Made by a program: the position numbers and the translations under genes. 64,000 nt of DNA from positions 67,400 through 131,399 of the forward strand of contig CAUYUJ010017965.1 of NCBI GenBank assembly GCA_963575745.1. The letters run 5' to 3'. Below the pieces are notes generated by a model. The model did not search any database. It saw only the letters and a list, made by a program, of their open reading frames with translations, and had not been told where the DNA came from. Shown here in pieces: positions 50,306 to 63,556 of the stretch (positions within the stretch are counted from its first letter, which is position 1; each line of letters opens with the position of its first letter). This DNA is from Prorocentrum cordatum (taxonomy: Eukaryota; Sar; Dinophyceae; Prorocentrales; Prorocentraceae).

Positions 50306-51150
50306 GGGCGGCGGTGGGACAACGGGGGGTGGGCGGGGGCAGCGGAGGGAGGCAGAAAGGGCAAGGGACAGGGGCAGAGGTGGGTAAGGGCACCAAGATC
50401 GCCAGATCGAGCGAGTCGGAAGGCCCGCCTAATCCCACCCTCCATCCCACGACGTAAGAATCAAGCGGGGCACACCTTGATGTTGGGATTGGAGCGTGCT
50501 CCCACCTCGCAGGCAAAAGCAGCTCGCGCGCGGTCCCGTTTCCAACGACCCGGCGAGGAGAAGACTGCGCGGGCCGCGCCGGAGCTGGAGCAGCAACACT
50601 TCCGAGGAGCGCGGCGAAGACGACGCATGCGCCGCGCTGACACAGCGTTGCCACTTTCGCTGGCAAGCTACAAGGTGCGCGGCGGTTAGGCGGGGTCGAC
50701 GTTTCGCCCGCTCTCGCGCGGCCCCGTTGCCGCTGTCGCTTGCATGCGCCTCGGCGGACGACAGGCATACGCCGCGCCCGCGCTGGAACGCCACTTCCGA
50801 GCCAAATCTGCGGAAATTGGGAGAGGGTTACAAGTCGCCCACCCGCGCGGGCCACCCAAAATTGGCGGGTGACGAAGAGGCACCGCGCCGAAGCGGGAAC
50901 GCCTCTTTCAAGCGAGATCTGCACAGCGCCGAAGCGACGGCGACATTTCGTCTGCTCGCGCGTCGACGGCAATGGGCGCGAAAAATGCGCGCCGCACCCG
51001 AGCGGAAACTCGGCTCTCTAGAACTACTCCGACGGTAGGACTCCACATGATAATCTATTTCGATTGCCCTTCGCTCTTTCCTCGTCGCCCTGGCCGAAGC
51101 CCCCCGGCTCGCCCTCTGTTGCACCTCCTCGTCGTCCTCCTTTGTCTTCC
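50306..51150. other. no firm gene
   Basis: Open on both strands; the words GCCGCGCTGACA, GCCGCGCCCGCG and GCGCCGAAGCG recur at about 130-150 bp, suggesting a degenerate repeat. No motif. Confidence 0.35.
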
Positions 51151-51217
51151 TCGTCCTCCGTCTCCTCCTCCTGCTCGCCCTCCTTGTTCAATTTCTGCTC
51201 TTCCTCTTCGTCCTTTT

Positions 51218-51325
51218 CCTCCTACTCCTCCTCCTCCTCCTCCTCCTCCTCCTCCTCCTCCCTCCTCCTCCTCCTCCTCCTCCTCCTCCTCCTCCTCCTC
51301 CTCCCCTTCCACCTCCTCCTCCTCC
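51218..51325. repeat. TCC microsatellite
   Basis: TCC runs. Followed at 51375-51475 by repeats of CTCTGCTGGTCTCTGCTGCT. Confidence 0.92.
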
Positions 51326-51489
51326 TTTCCCCCCCCGCCCTCATCTACATCCCACCTGTTCTCCTCATGCACGCCCTCAGCTGGTCTCTGCTGCTCTCTG
51401 CGGGTCTCTGCTGGTCTCTGCTGCTCTCTGCTGGTCTCTGCTGCTTTCTTCTGCTCTCTGTCGCTATCTGCTGATGCTATACGATATAG

Positions 51490-52665
51490 TATGCCGTGCT
51501 CTGAAATGGGGGCCCCATAGGGAGGGGGCTCCCGCCTGAGACTTCCTTGCAACTCACTCGCAGACGCGTGAGGACCGCCTCCTGATGTGCACCTTCGGGG
51601 TGCTCAGATGCTATGTCTGGTGGAGTTTGCCGATGACCCGCTCGGATTACCAACATGAAGTGCGGGCCCCATAGGGAGAAGGCTCCCGCCTGACACTTCC
51701 TCGCTACCCACTCACAGACGAAGCTCCCGCCTGAGACTTCCAAAAAGTGACGACAGCTACAATTTTCCGATGACCTACTCGGACTGCAAACATGAAGTGC
51801 GGACCCCATAGGCAGGGGGCTCCCGCCTGAGACGCCCTCGCAATTCACTCACAGACGAAGCTCCCGCCTGAGACTTCCTCCATACTAAGTCCAGGAGAGC
51901 AAGAAAATGACGACGGTTACAGGTTACCGATGACCCGCCCGGATTACCAACATGAAGCGCGGAGAAGCGCGGACCCCATAGGGGGGGGCTCTCGCCTGAG
52001 ACTTCCTCACAATTCACTCACAGACGAAGTTCCCACCAAACACTTCTTCCATATTCAATCCAAAGGAGACGAAAAGTGATGACGGTTACGGATTTCCGAT
52101 GACCCGTTCGGATTACAAACATGAGGTGCGGGACCTATAGGCAGGGGGCTCCCACCTGATAAGTCCTCGCAATTCACTCACAGACGAAGCTCCCGCCTGA
52201 GACTTCCTCCATGTTCAATCCAAAGGAACCGAAAAATGACGACAGCTATAAGTTTCCGATGACCCGCTCGGATTACAAACATGAGGTGCGGACCCCATAG
52301 GGAGGGGGGCTCTCGCCTGATACTTCCTCGCGATTCACTCACAGACGAAGCTCCCGCCGGAGACTTCCGAAATATTCAATTCAGAGGAGCCGAAAAAGGA
52401 CGACAGCTACAATTTTCCGATGACCCGCTCGGATTACCGACATGAAGTGCGGACCCCATACGCAGGGGGCTCCCGCCTGAGACTTCCTCGCGATTCACTC
52501 ACAGACGAAGCTCCCGCCGGAGACTTCCTCCATATTCAACCCAGAAGAACCAAAAAGTGACGACACGATGACCCGCTCGGATTACAAACATGAGGTGCGG
52601 GACCCATAGACAGGGGGCTCCCGCCTGAGACCTCCTCGCAATTCACTCACAGACGAGGCTCCCTC
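51490..52665. repeat. 160 bp tandem array
   Basis: CGATGACCCGCTCGGATTAC or variants recur at about 51632, 51769, 51928, 52097, 52256, 52418 and 52566 (137-169 bp apart). Each unit has GGGGGCTCCCGCCTGAGACT and CAATTCACTCACAGACGA. CGCCTGAGACTTCCTC is shared with family H, so the two may be related. Confidence 0.9.
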
Positions 52666-52669
52666 TTGG

Positions 52670-52935
52670 TCGCTGATCACGATGGGATGGTGATAGTGAT
52701 GAATGTGTGATGATAGTGAAAGTGATTGTGAGTGGGTGAAAGTGACGCTGATGAGGAGGTGTGCGTATCTGATGGTAATGATGATGACGATGTTGATGAT
52801 GAAAGAGTGTGTGTGTGTGTATGAGAGTGCGCTGATGATTATCAATGAATGTGTGTGTGCCGATTGATGACGATGATGATGGTGTGTGTGTGTGTGCGAG
52901 CAGGAGAGGGGGTGAGGAGGAGGAGGCTGCGCGGA
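52670..52935. repeat. TGA/GTG-rich low-complexity tract
   Basis: GTGATGAT and GTGTGTG runs, GATGATG runs, then GGA. 52936-53389 shows nothing I can support. Confidence 0.75.
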
Positions 52936-53389
52936 GGTGTGCAGAGCAAACAGGAACCCCACTTAGGATGTGGGGACAAATGAGCGCGGCGCCGACGCGA
53001 GAGCGACATTTCCGCCTTTCGCGCGGCGTGTGCGCCCCGTCCCGCTCCTGCTTGCTTGCAACACGGACAATAAAATGTCCACGTTGAGACGAACAGTGTC
53101 GACTTTGTACCGCCTCCTTGAGCAATTAGGATGGGAGGGCCCGGATGCGGCGGCTATCGGTCTGCTGCGGTGGGGCCCAAGAGCAATCAACGCCAAGAAA
53201 TAGGGACAATAGGGGAGGGGACACGGGTTATGATGTTCCAAGCTACTTCAGCCTCGATTACCCGGGAAAAGTTCGAGCACCAAGAAGGTACCAAACTTTG
53301 AAGGTGTTCACGCGTCGGGCCATGGGAGGCGACGCTCGTTCGACAGTGCTCAGGACGTGTTCCTCAAGTACGATGGGAGCAACATAGAT

Positions 53390-53550
53390 GAAGGGGCCCT
53401 GGGACACACAAATAAAGACACACAAATAACAGGATTCCCCCTATTTTCTCATATTTTCTAAGTTTTTGTCTTCCCCCCCACTTCCCATATTTTCCCATAT
53501 TTTCTGGGGAATCGACGATTAATTGTGTCTGTGTGTTTTTTCCCCTCCTG
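53390..53550. mobile_element. TIR element, family E copy 3
   Basis: Starts TGAAGGGGCCCTGGGACACA, ends GTGTGTTTTTTCCCCTCCTG. Here nothing like family M follows. Confidence 0.8.
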
Positions 53551-53689
53551 AATAAAACACAGGCAGGGGAGGCTATAGCGGCAGGGGCGGGGGTCGAGGC
53601 ACCTCTCACAGGCGCAGACTGTTTGGCGCTCACTCCCACCCGCCCTCCCAACACAGGAGTTGCCTTGGCGGCGCGCCCCGGGGGGACAG

Positions 53690-53830
53690 GGGGAGGGGGG
53701 GTCGGCTTCTCAGAGGGAGGCTGCTTCTCAGAAGGCGCCGGCCCCACGTCTCCAGAGACGGCCCGCGCCTTCCACGAACCAGGGGGGGGCTTCTCAGAGG
53801 CCTTCCCCCCTCCCTCCCCCCTTTCGCGTT
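53690..53830. mobile_element. TIR element, family F copy 3
   Basis: GGCTTCTCAGAGGGAGGCTG and, inverted, CTTCTCAGAGGCCTTCCC; C/G-run ends. Confidence 0.55.
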
Positions 53831-53879
53831 CCGACGCCGGCTTTAGCGATCCTCTGCCGCCTCAGCCTGACCTGTTTAC

Positions 53880-54350
53880 TGTGCTGAACTTGGCTTTCGG
53901 TCCCGTGCAGAGTTTTCGAGCTTCGACTTTTAGTATAGCCACACGAGCTGTCTGTGCTGACTGCCTCTGCTAGCCGCAGCGCCGCTCTTTCGCGACAGCC
54001 GCCAGGTTCAACGCGCGCGCAATCCATAAAATCCTTTTGCGTGGCCGATTGTTCTCGAGTCTCCACGTTTTCAGCGGGCGTCTTTGGCCCAGCTACTGGG
54101 ACCCAGTACTGGGCCCGGGTGCGCGGCGTTGGGGCGCGGTGCGCCGTGCCTGCCAGGCACGCCACGCGCACCAGGCGCGGCAGGCGCCCTAGGGCCGAAG
54201 CGTGCCAGACACGCCTGGTGCGCCAAATGCGCCACGTGCTCTACGGCAGGTTCGCGCGGCGTCGGCGCGCGCAGAGCTAGCTATCACCGCGTCGATCGTT
54301 CAACCTTCAACCGTTCGCGGCCCCGACCGTTCAAAGTTGAATTCAGTCGG
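53880..54350. other. GCGCCAGGTGCGCC-type degenerate repeat
   Basis: GTGCGCC, GGCACGC and CACCAGGCGC words recur between 54110 and 54260 and again at 54485-54560. No gene. Confidence 0.5.
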
Positions 54351-54351
54351 G

Positions 54352-54475
54352 CCCAGTGACGTTACCGAGTCCCTCGGTGCTCCCGCGTCGCAGAATTCAA
54401 CCCTCGACGCCTTCGCCCGCATCGCCGGCGCGCCAACGCCGCATGAGCCCACGGTGCTTGCGCCCAGTGTGTGCC
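54352..54475 (+). repeat. dispersed block R copy 2, possibly coding
   Basis: The plus frame reads QNSTLDAFARIAGAPTPHEP, the partner of the minus-strand frame at 18.7 kb. Confidence 0.4.
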
Positions 54476-55199
54476 GCATGCTCGCGGTGCGCCAGGTGCG
54501 TCACGCTCGAGGCGCGCGCGGAGTGCGCCAGGTGCGGCCGCGCACCTCGTGCCACGTGCCGGCGTCCACCGCCCCTGTCGAGAATCAAAAGCAGAAGCGC
54601 GGTGGAGTGCCCTCGTGATGTCTGGTTGGCCCGCACACAGCAGGCAACATGCCAGCACCCCTGCCCCGCGACTCGCGACGGCAACGCCAATGACGGCGCC
54701 GACGTTGATCACGCCCGCCGCTAACGATGACGATGTCCTCGCGTCGGTAGTGAAGGTTTTGTCAAGGAGTTCGGCATGCGCGCGCGGCCGACGCGCGCTA
54801 GTGGCCTGCATGGTAGCATTTGACACGGGTCGGGCCCCCCAGCACGCGCGCAAGGGCGTTCGGATGAGATCGGCATGCGGCGCGAGAGACCCGTTTGGCA
54901 GCACTCGATGGCCAACATCGATGAGAAAAAAACGATGGTTCTCCTGAAAATTCGCCAAAACGCGCGCACAGGATTGTTCCTGAAAATGGATGTTGCAAAA
55001 CAGCGTTTTTTTTTCTCCAAATATGCTTGCCCGATCGGAATCCTAGCTCAAACCCTACTCATTGGTCTTGTGCCCCCCCCTCAATTCCTATGCCCCCCCT
55101 AATTCCTATGGCTATGCCTATGCCTATTCCCCCCCTTTTTCCAATGGCACCCCCCTTTTGTGTACGTTTGCTAGCTTATTTGCGCGTTTGTTTGCTTGC

Positions 55200-55219
55200 T
55201 CGCGCGCTTGCACGCGTGT

Positions 55220-55271
<52 letters not shown>

Positions 55272-55312
55272 GCGCTTGCTTGCGCGCTTGCTTGCACGCT
55301 TGCTTGCTTGCT
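55200..55312. repeat. TTGC microsatellite
   Basis: GCTTGCTTGC run with GCGCGCTTGC variants. Confidence 0.95.
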
Positions 55313-58300
55313 GAGTTGCGGATTCCAAGCATGCTCGATTCCTCTGGTCCCTTGGTTTGAAGCGTCTAGTAAATTCGGAGTCAAAGCTGGCTGATATTAT
55401 TTTTCGTGACAAAAATCCTCATTGCTTGAGAAGGAGAGAAAAAAGAGGAAACAAACAAACTGATTGGAATATTACGGCATGCGCGCGCGACGATGCGCGC
55501 GCGCACTTTGTCACATGTTGCGCATGGGCTTCTAGCGACAGCACGCGCGCACGGGCGACCGAGCGAGTTCGACATGCGCGCGCGGATAGGCCCGTCTGGA
55601 AGCATGTTATGAAAATCTTGAACAGTCGATGGCTCTCTTGAGAACTCGCAAGAGCGCGGGCGCATGCATGGTTTGACAACTCACTTTGCGAAGCCATGTG
55701 TTTTTATATGTTCGGGACACTCTATGTTGAAAGCCCTACGAATTTTGAAGTTTAAAAAAGTTTCCGGGATGCGCGCCCGACGACGCGCGCGTGTGAACTC
55801 GCCCCATCTGTTGCCAAGCATTCTTGAAAACGACTGACTTGTGATAAACCAACCTGCGCGCATACATGCTTTGCAAGGGATGAGGGGGGCGCGACCTTCG
55901 GCCTTTCTGGGATAGCATGAACCCATATCTAAGACGGACGGCGGGGCAAAATCAACTGTAAATTGCACATGCCCAGAGGGCGGTGATCAGTCCGGACCCG
56001 GGAAGGTGGTGGACCCGAACTCTCTGTACAAAGAAAGAAAAAATGCGTCGCTAACTATGCAACGCAGCCTGTGCCGCGCAATCTACGCGGTGCCATCTTT
56101 TCTGGGCAAATGATTGTTTACAAACTAGTTGACAAGAGCCATGCTCTTGCAAACATCCCACACACCCACCCCCACCCTGGTTTGCAATACCAACGCGGAG
56201 GCGATTGCGAGGCGTGCTGGGCGTTGGCTGGTGCATCTCTGCGACCGCGCTTGCCCGCGCACGCTCGCGCGCGCAGCGGCCAGCTAGTTCGGCGCGACCG
56301 ACGCGGCCGCGGTGGCGCTGACCTCTAGGCACTCCCCAGCCGGCACTTCAACGCGAGTCGGGGACAGGGGCGGGCGCGGCATCGCGGCGAAGCCGACAGC
56401 GGCAGACACGATCCTGGGAGCGGCGACGACGGCGGCGATGGTGGCGTTGACGACGGCAAGGCCAATGACGGCGCCGATGTTGGTCACGCCCGCCAATAAC
56501 GATGACGATGTCCCCGCGTCGGCGACGAGGGTTTTAGAAGGAGCTCGACACGCGCGCGCGACCGACGCGCGCGAGTGGCACGCGCGGCATTGTTTGACGC
56601 GGATCGCACCCCCCCCCCCCCCCCTCCCCAGCACGCGCGCAAGGGCGTTCGTATGAGTTGGACATCCGGCGCGGCGGGTTGGTAAAATTTGATGATACCG
56701 TTGAAAACCCGGCGGTTCTCTCAAGAATTCGCCAGAGCGCGCGATCAATATTAGTTTGGATACTCGCGTTACAAGCCCACGCGCGACATCTCTTCTCGAG
56801 GCACTCGATTTAAAAAACCCGCGCGAATCCGAAAGTGGTTGGAAGATTTCGGCACGCGCGCGCGACAAACGCGCGCGCGAGAAACATCGTCCCATTTGTG
56901 CAGGGGAATCTGGCGACAGCGCAAGGGCGCTCGAACGATTTGGACACGCGCGCGAGAGGCCAATTTGGAAGCATGTCATGAGAACGTTGAACAACCAACG
57001 GTTGCATTAAGAACCCACATAAGCGCGAGCGCAAACTTGTTGCGAAAAATACATCTGCGAAGCCAAACATATTCACATCTTTTCGGGGCACTCGATTTTG
57101 AATTCCTCGCGGGACCTGTTGTTTTTAAAAGAAGATTCCGGCACGCCCGCGCGACAGCGCGCGCGTGCACTTTTGCCAGGGAGTCTTGAAAACTGCTGAC
57201 TTTTAGTATACGAGTGCGCGCGCATATATAATAATCTCTTCAAAGAGTGAGCGGCGGCGCGAACCCCTGCCTGCCTAGGATGGTAGAATCCAAATCGAGG
57301 GTGGACGACGGTGCAGAATCATACGTAACTTGCAATACGAAAATGCGAACTACGAGCGTCAGGGGGGGCAGATCCGAGTTATGCTCTTCGAAAGCAGAGA
57401 ACACGCGTGGAACTCGCAATCGTCAACTCCCCTGCTCGCGCAATCCCCCCCCGCCCCACCCACCCACCCGCAACGTGTCGTTGCAATGCACATGCGGCGG
57501 CGATTGCGATGAGTACTCGGCGTTGGTTGGTGCATCTCCGCGGCCGCGCATGCCCGCGCATTCTCGCGCGCGCAGCGGCCAGCTAGTTCGGCGCGACCCA
57601 CGCGGCCGCGGTGGCGCTGACCTCTAGGCACTCCCCAGCCGGCACTTCAATGCGAGTCGGGGACAGGGGCGGGCGCGGCATCGCGGCGAAGCCGACAGCG
57701 GCAGACACGATCCTGGGAGCGGCAACTATGGCGGCGATGGCGCCGTTGACGACGGCAAGGCCAATGAGGGCGCCGATGTTGGTCACGCCCGCCAATAACG
57801 ATGACGATGTCCCCGCGTCGGCGATGAGGGTTTTAGAAGGAGCTCAACACGCGCGCGCGGCCGATGCGCGCGAGTGGCACGCGCGGCATTATTTGACGCG
57901 GATCGCACCCCCTCCCCCCCTCCCCAGCACGCGCGCAAGGGCGTTCGTATGAGTTCGACATCCGGCGCGGCGGGTTGGTAAAATTTGATGATACCGTTGA
58001 AAACCCGGTGGTTCTCTCAAAGATTCGCCAGAGCGCGCGATCAATATTAGTTTGGATACTCGCGTTACAAGCCCACGCGCGACATCTCTTCTCGAGGCAC
58101 TCGGTTTAAAAAACCCGCGCGAATCCGAAAGTGGTTGGAAGATTTCGGCACGCGCGCGCGACAAACGCGCGCGCGAGAAACCTCGTCCCATTTGCCCAAG
58201 GGAATCCGGCGACAGCGAAAGGGCGCTCGAACGATTTGGACACGCGCGCGGGAGAGGCTAAGTTGGAAGCATGTTATGGCAATGTTGAACGGTCAGCTAG

Positions 58301-61300
58301 TTCGGCGCGACCGACGCGGCCGCGGCGGCGCTGGCCTCCGGGCACTTCCCAGCGGGCACATCAATGCGGGTCGGTCACGCGGGCGGGCGCGGCATCATGG
58401 CAACGTCGACAACGGTAGACACAATCATAATAATAGCGACGCCGGCGGCGACGACGACAACGGCGACGGCGCGGCCAGCGACGGCGCAGATGCCGATTAC
58501 GCCGAAGACGATGACGGCACCCTCGCGTCAGGGATGTAGGTTCTGGAAGGAGTTCGACACGCGCGAGCGGCCAACGCGCGAGCGGGGCCCGCGCGGCATC
58601 ACTGGGCACGGACTGCGCAACCCTCCCAGCACGCGCGCAAGGGCGTTCGAATGATGTTGAAATGCGGCGCGAAAGGCCCGCTTGACCAAATTCAATGAAA
58701 GACTGGGGAGGGAAATCCTCGAGACTTGCAACAGCGCGGGTACATTGGTCGATGTTGCTAAAACACGCGTTGTCAAATGTTTTCGGGGCGCTCGATATTG
58801 ACGCGAGGTTCTTGAGGGATTTCGGCGCGCGCGCGGCGGCGCGCGCGAGCGCTTCGCCGCGGTTTTAGCAAAATGATCCCGAGAGCGCTCGCGCAAGTGC
58901 GCGCGAACGATTTGGACACAAGCGCGAGAGGCCAATTTGGAGGCATGCCATGATAGGAACTTTTCTAAGAAAATGCGCCTCGTAAATACCCGCAAGAGCG
59001 CGAGCGCAATGTGTTTTGAAACGCCTCGTTGCGAAAATGCGCGTCACGCGTTTTCAGGGCGCTCGATGTCGAAATCCTCGCGACGCCCGAAGTTGTTGAA
59101 TGGCTCCAGTACGCGCGCGCGACAACGCGCGCGTGTGCACTTCCTCTACTTACGTTGAAAAGGGTTTTGGGGAACTTATAATATGTGATAGACGAATGCG
59201 GGCGCATAATCTCTTTTCCAGAGGAAGGGAAGGGGGGGGGGCGTTGCCGGTTTGGCTGGCGCGATACGAATTCATATTTAAGATGGGCGACGGGGCTGTG
59301 CCATGGGCAAATTGCAACACGCGAAGGATTCCCGCCATGTCCGGGGGGGCGGGGAAGTAGATCCCATGACTCTTGTGGACTATGTTGCGCGGACTATGCG
59401 GCACCGTATGTGCGGGGCGATCTACGCAATGGAATCCACTCTACCGAATTCGAAATGGTCAACCCCACTGCTCGCGCAAACATCCCACCCACCCACCCGC
59501 AACGTGTTCTCCAAAACCCACGCGGCGGCGATGTTGACGAGCGCGCGGCGTTGGCTGGTGCATCTCTGCGGCCGAGCCAGCCCGCGCATGCTCGCGCGCG
59601 CAGCGAACGGCCAACGCAGCGCGACCGACGCGGCCGCGGTGGCGCAGAAAGCCGGACACTTCCAGAGGGCGCTGCAGCGCGAGTCGGCGAAGTGGGAGGC
59701 GCGGCATCATGGCGACGCGAACACGGTAGGCACAATGATGAGAGTAGCGATGTTGGTGCCAACGGTGGCGATGACGACGGCAAGGCCAACGACGGCGCCG
59801 ACGTTGGTCACGCCCGCCGATAACGCCGACGATGTCCTTGCGTCGGCGATGCGAATTTTGGACGGAATTCGCCGTGCACGCGCGGCCGACGCGCGCGGGT
59901 GGCCCGCGAGGCATAATTTGACACGGATCGTGCCCCCCAGCACGCGCAAAATGGCGTTCGGATGACCTCGACACGCGGCGCGAGAGGCCCGCGCGGCAGA
60001 ACGCGCCAGCAACGAAAATACAGTTTTCTTCAGAATTTCTGCTGCAAAACCATATGTTGTTACATGTTTGCGGAACACTCGCTGTTGAAATCCTTGCGAA
60101 ACGCAACGTGCTTGGAAGATTTCGGCACGCGCGCGCGACGACGCGCGCGCATGCACTTCGCCCCATCTCTTGCAAGGGTTTCTTACGACAGCACGCGCGC
60201 AGGAGCGTTCGAGCGTGCGCGCGCGAGAGACCCGCTTGGTAGCACGCCATGGCAATTTGAAAAACCGATGGTTTTCTCCAGAATTTCCAAGAGCGCGGGA
60301 GCAGGCTTTTCCCCAAAACCAGCGATGCGAAACCGTTGTTTTATATGTTTCGGGGCACTCGATGTTGAAATCCCTTCGAAAACTCAAATGCTTGAAAGAT
60401 TTCGAAATGCGCGCCCGACGGCGCGCGCGCGTGCACCTAGTCCCATTCGTGACCAGGGCGTCGTAAAAACTGAGGATATGTGATAAACGAGCGCGCGCGC
60501 ATATTTTCTTGTGCAGAGGATGGGGCGCGGGCGATTCCGGCATGCCTAGGATGGCACGAATTAGTTCTGAGGATGGACGACAAGGCAGAATCAGATGCAC
60601 ATTGCAAGACGAAGATGGGTGCCGATAAGTCCGTGGGGGAGGTGGATCCTGCTTAATTTCTGAAGCGGAGAATCTAAATAGTGGAATTGATTTCCGTTCG
60701 CAATGAACAATCCACTCCACTGCTCGCGCAGTCAACCCACCCACCAGCCCGCAATTTGGTTTTCAAAACCCATTCGACGGCGAGTGCGGTGAGTGCTTGG
60801 AACTAACTGGCGCATCTCTGCGGCCGCGCTAGTCCGCGGATGCTCGAGTCCGCAGCACCCAGCTTATTGGCGCGACATCCGAGGCCGCGGTGGCGCTGAC
60901 CGGCGGGCACAACCCAGCGAACACTTCATTGCGCGGGCGCGGTATCATGGCAACGTCGGCAACGGTAAACGCGGCGATGATTATGGTAGCGATGCTGATG
61001 ACGATGGTGACAACGACGACGACAAGGCCAGCGACGGCGCTGATGCTGAGCCGACGACGATGACGCCTTTCTCGAGTCGGCGATAATGAAAGTTTTGGAG
61101 GGAGTTCGACATGCGCGCGTGGACAACGCGCGAAAGGAACTCACATGGTGTTATTTGACACGGATCGTGCCCCCCCCCCGCCCACGCAGAAGGGTGCTCG
61201 AATGGTTTCGACATGCGGCGCGACGGGCCCGTTTGGCCGAATCGACTGAAGATGTGCATCAAGAAATGGTTATCTTAAGAGTCCGCAAAAGGCGCGAGCG

Positions 61301-61659
61301 CAGGCAATTTTGAAAACTGGTGATGTTGCAAAACCATGTGCTGTTTTGTAAATGTTTCGGGGCACTGGAGTTTGAAATCCCGCCGAAACGTAAGGTTTAT
61401 GAAAGGTTTCGGCATGCGCCCTCGACGACGCGCGCGTGTGCACTTCGTCTTTGCTGTTGCAAGGGATTCTTGAGACAGCACGCGCGCAAGGGCGTTCGAG
61501 CGACTCCGACATGCGCGCGCGAGGGAGGTCCGCTTGGTAGCAAGGTATGACACTGTTGAAAAGACTGCTTCCTACAGAATGTCGCATGAGCCCGAGCGCA
61601 AGCTTTCTGATTGAAAAGTCGTGTTGCGAAACCCTGCTTTTTTCCGATATCTATATATA

Positions 61660-61680
61660 TATATATACATTTATACACAT
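61660..61680. repeat. TA microsatellite
   Basis: Short TATATA run inside the satellite. Confidence 0.8.
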
Positions 61681-61974
61681 GCGTGTATTCGGGACACTCG
61701 ACTTTGAAACCCGTACGAAGCCTACGGTTTTTGAAGGACTTCGGCATGCGCGCGAGACGGAGCGCGATTGTGCACCTCGTCTCATAGGTTGCAAGGGATT
61801 ACTGCACTGCGACAGCACGCGCACCAGGGCGTTCTAGCGAGTCCGACATGCGCGCGCGCGAGAGGCCCGTTTGGTTGCAAAGTTTGAAACTGTTGAGAAA
61901 AAAATGTCACCAAAGAAAAACCCAAATCAATGGATGGCTTGAAAAGGGATCGACAAAAAAATCGATGAAGAGAT

Positions 61975-62640
61975 CGACGGGGAACCCGGGAACCCGAAAC
62001 TCACCAAAATCGGCCGGAACCAATGACCAGGAACCCGGGAACCCAGAACCCGGGAACCCGGGAACCCAGCCGGCTACCAAAATCGGCGGGAAACTTTCGC
62101 CACATCTTTCAATATCCGATTACACCTGAGAAAACCCCAATGTGTGGATGATTTGAAATTAATACTATGGATCTTGAGACCGATTGTGAGATCGATAATG
62201 ACATCGATAGTGGAATCGATAGTGAGGACGATCGTAAGGTCGATCGTGAGACCGAGAGTGAAATCGATTCAATGAGATCGATCGTGAGATCGATCGCGAG
62301 ATCGCTCATGAGATCTCTAGTGGGATCGCCGCTTGAGAGATCGACTGTGAGATCGATGGTGAGATCGATAGAGAAGTGGGTAATGGAATCGATGGTGAGA
62401 CCGATCGATAAGAAGATCGACCAAGAACCCGGGAACCAGGAAACCTCGCCGCCCTCCGAAATCGGCCCAGACCCCAAAACCGGGAACCCGGGAACCCAGA
62501 ACCGGGAACCCGGGAACCCAGCGTGCGACCAAAACCGGCGGGAAACTTCCGCAAAATCCTTCAACTTCCGCGAGAACCCCTTCAGTGCTTTGGGGAATAG
62601 GACCCCTGCAGTGCAGGCACTGATTGGGGAACATGCGGTT
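61975..62640. mobile_element. family K repeats flanking a GATCGAT minisatellite
   Basis: 61985-62080 and 62415-62530 carry GGGAACCCGGGAACCCAG runs; between them 62160-62410 is built of GAGATCGATCGTGAGATCGA words. The outer part ending CACTGATTGGGGAA is the inverse of 42520. It sits inside the satellite and so was inserted later. Confidence 0.75.
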
Positions 62641-63059
62641 TTCTTAAGAATTCGCAAGAGCCCGAGCGCAATCTTTCTCTTTGAAAGTTCGTGTTGCGAA
62701 ACCATGTTCCGTTTTTTATATATTTGTTCGGGACACTCGATTGTGAAATCCGTACGACACCTTGAGTGTTTGAAGGATTTCGGCATGTTCGCGCGACGAC
62801 GCGCGCGTGCCCACTTCGTCCCATGTGTGTACAAGGGATTCTTGAAAACGGATCATGTTTGATAAACGAATGCGCGCACATAGTATTTTGGCAGAGGATG
62901 ATGGAGGGTGCCGATACCAGCCTACCTGGGATGGTACGAATTCATATCTAGGATGGACGATGGGGCAGAGTCATATGTAGCCTACACGCATGTCTCTATG
63001 TGTACAAGTGTGCACCCATGTTTACAATAGAAGGAGAAAACAACGGACAAGGGAAACAG

Positions 63060-63250
63060 AGAGAGAGAGGAAAAAAAAAAAAAAAAAAAAATGAACCACT
63101 ATGTGGAGACAGAGAGTGGGGGGGTAGAGAAGGGGAGGCGATGGAGAGGAACAGGAGGGGAGGAGAGGCGAAAAGGGGATGGGAGTGGGAGAGTGAAAAG
63201 GAGGAGCGAAAGGGAAGATCAGGATGGAGGGAGCGAAGGAGGGATGGAAG
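63060..63250. repeat. A20 run and purine-rich tract
   Basis: A run at 63071-63090 followed by GGA/GGGA-rich sequence to 63260. The plus frames over it are E/R/G-rich artefacts. Confidence 0.8.
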
Positions 63251-63556
63251 GAGGAGGGTCGGCCAGGGACGGACGAGCAGCCGCAGCAGCCGACCGAGAA
63301 AAGCAGGGACTCCAGGGGATACCGACGCAGCGAACACAACAAAAATCAGTAACAAAAGCGTTCCATGGCACTTGCGAACAGCAACGCCGTACCTTTATCC
63401 TGCACGCCGACGCACACATGCCGACAACCGAACATGCCAACTCACGCATGACTCTGTTCCAACAGGCGCGACGGCCACGGCATGCTGCTATGCCAACGGC
63501 GCGTTATGTCCGCGATAAACCGATAGCTCCAGAGCGGGCGGATTGACCAACGCTTG

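Larger units (their letters stand above)
54400..62950. repeat. higher-order satellite, about 1.3 kb period
   Basis: ACGCGGCCGC with its context falls at 56301, 57600, 58314 and 59628, and a diverged form at about 60880: steps of 1299, 714, 1314 and about 1250. Each unit has a block with CGCGCAGCGGCCAGCTAGTT, a block with GTTGGTCACGCCCGCC and GATGACGATGTCC, and two or three copies of a 330-400 bp subunit. That subunit carries GATTTCGGCACGCGCGCGCG-type palindromes, TTTCGGGGCACTCGA and TCTCAAGAATTCGCCAGAGC. Copies 56.0-57.2 and 57.3-58.3 kb are nearly identical; others are diverged. Insertions at 55200-55310 and 61990-62640 break it. Confidence 0.85.

Noticed and set aside
54721-58995. Minus and plus frames of 90-236 codons in the satellite
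   Set aside because: They recur with the satellite period, change frame between units and are shaped by CG-alternating runs.
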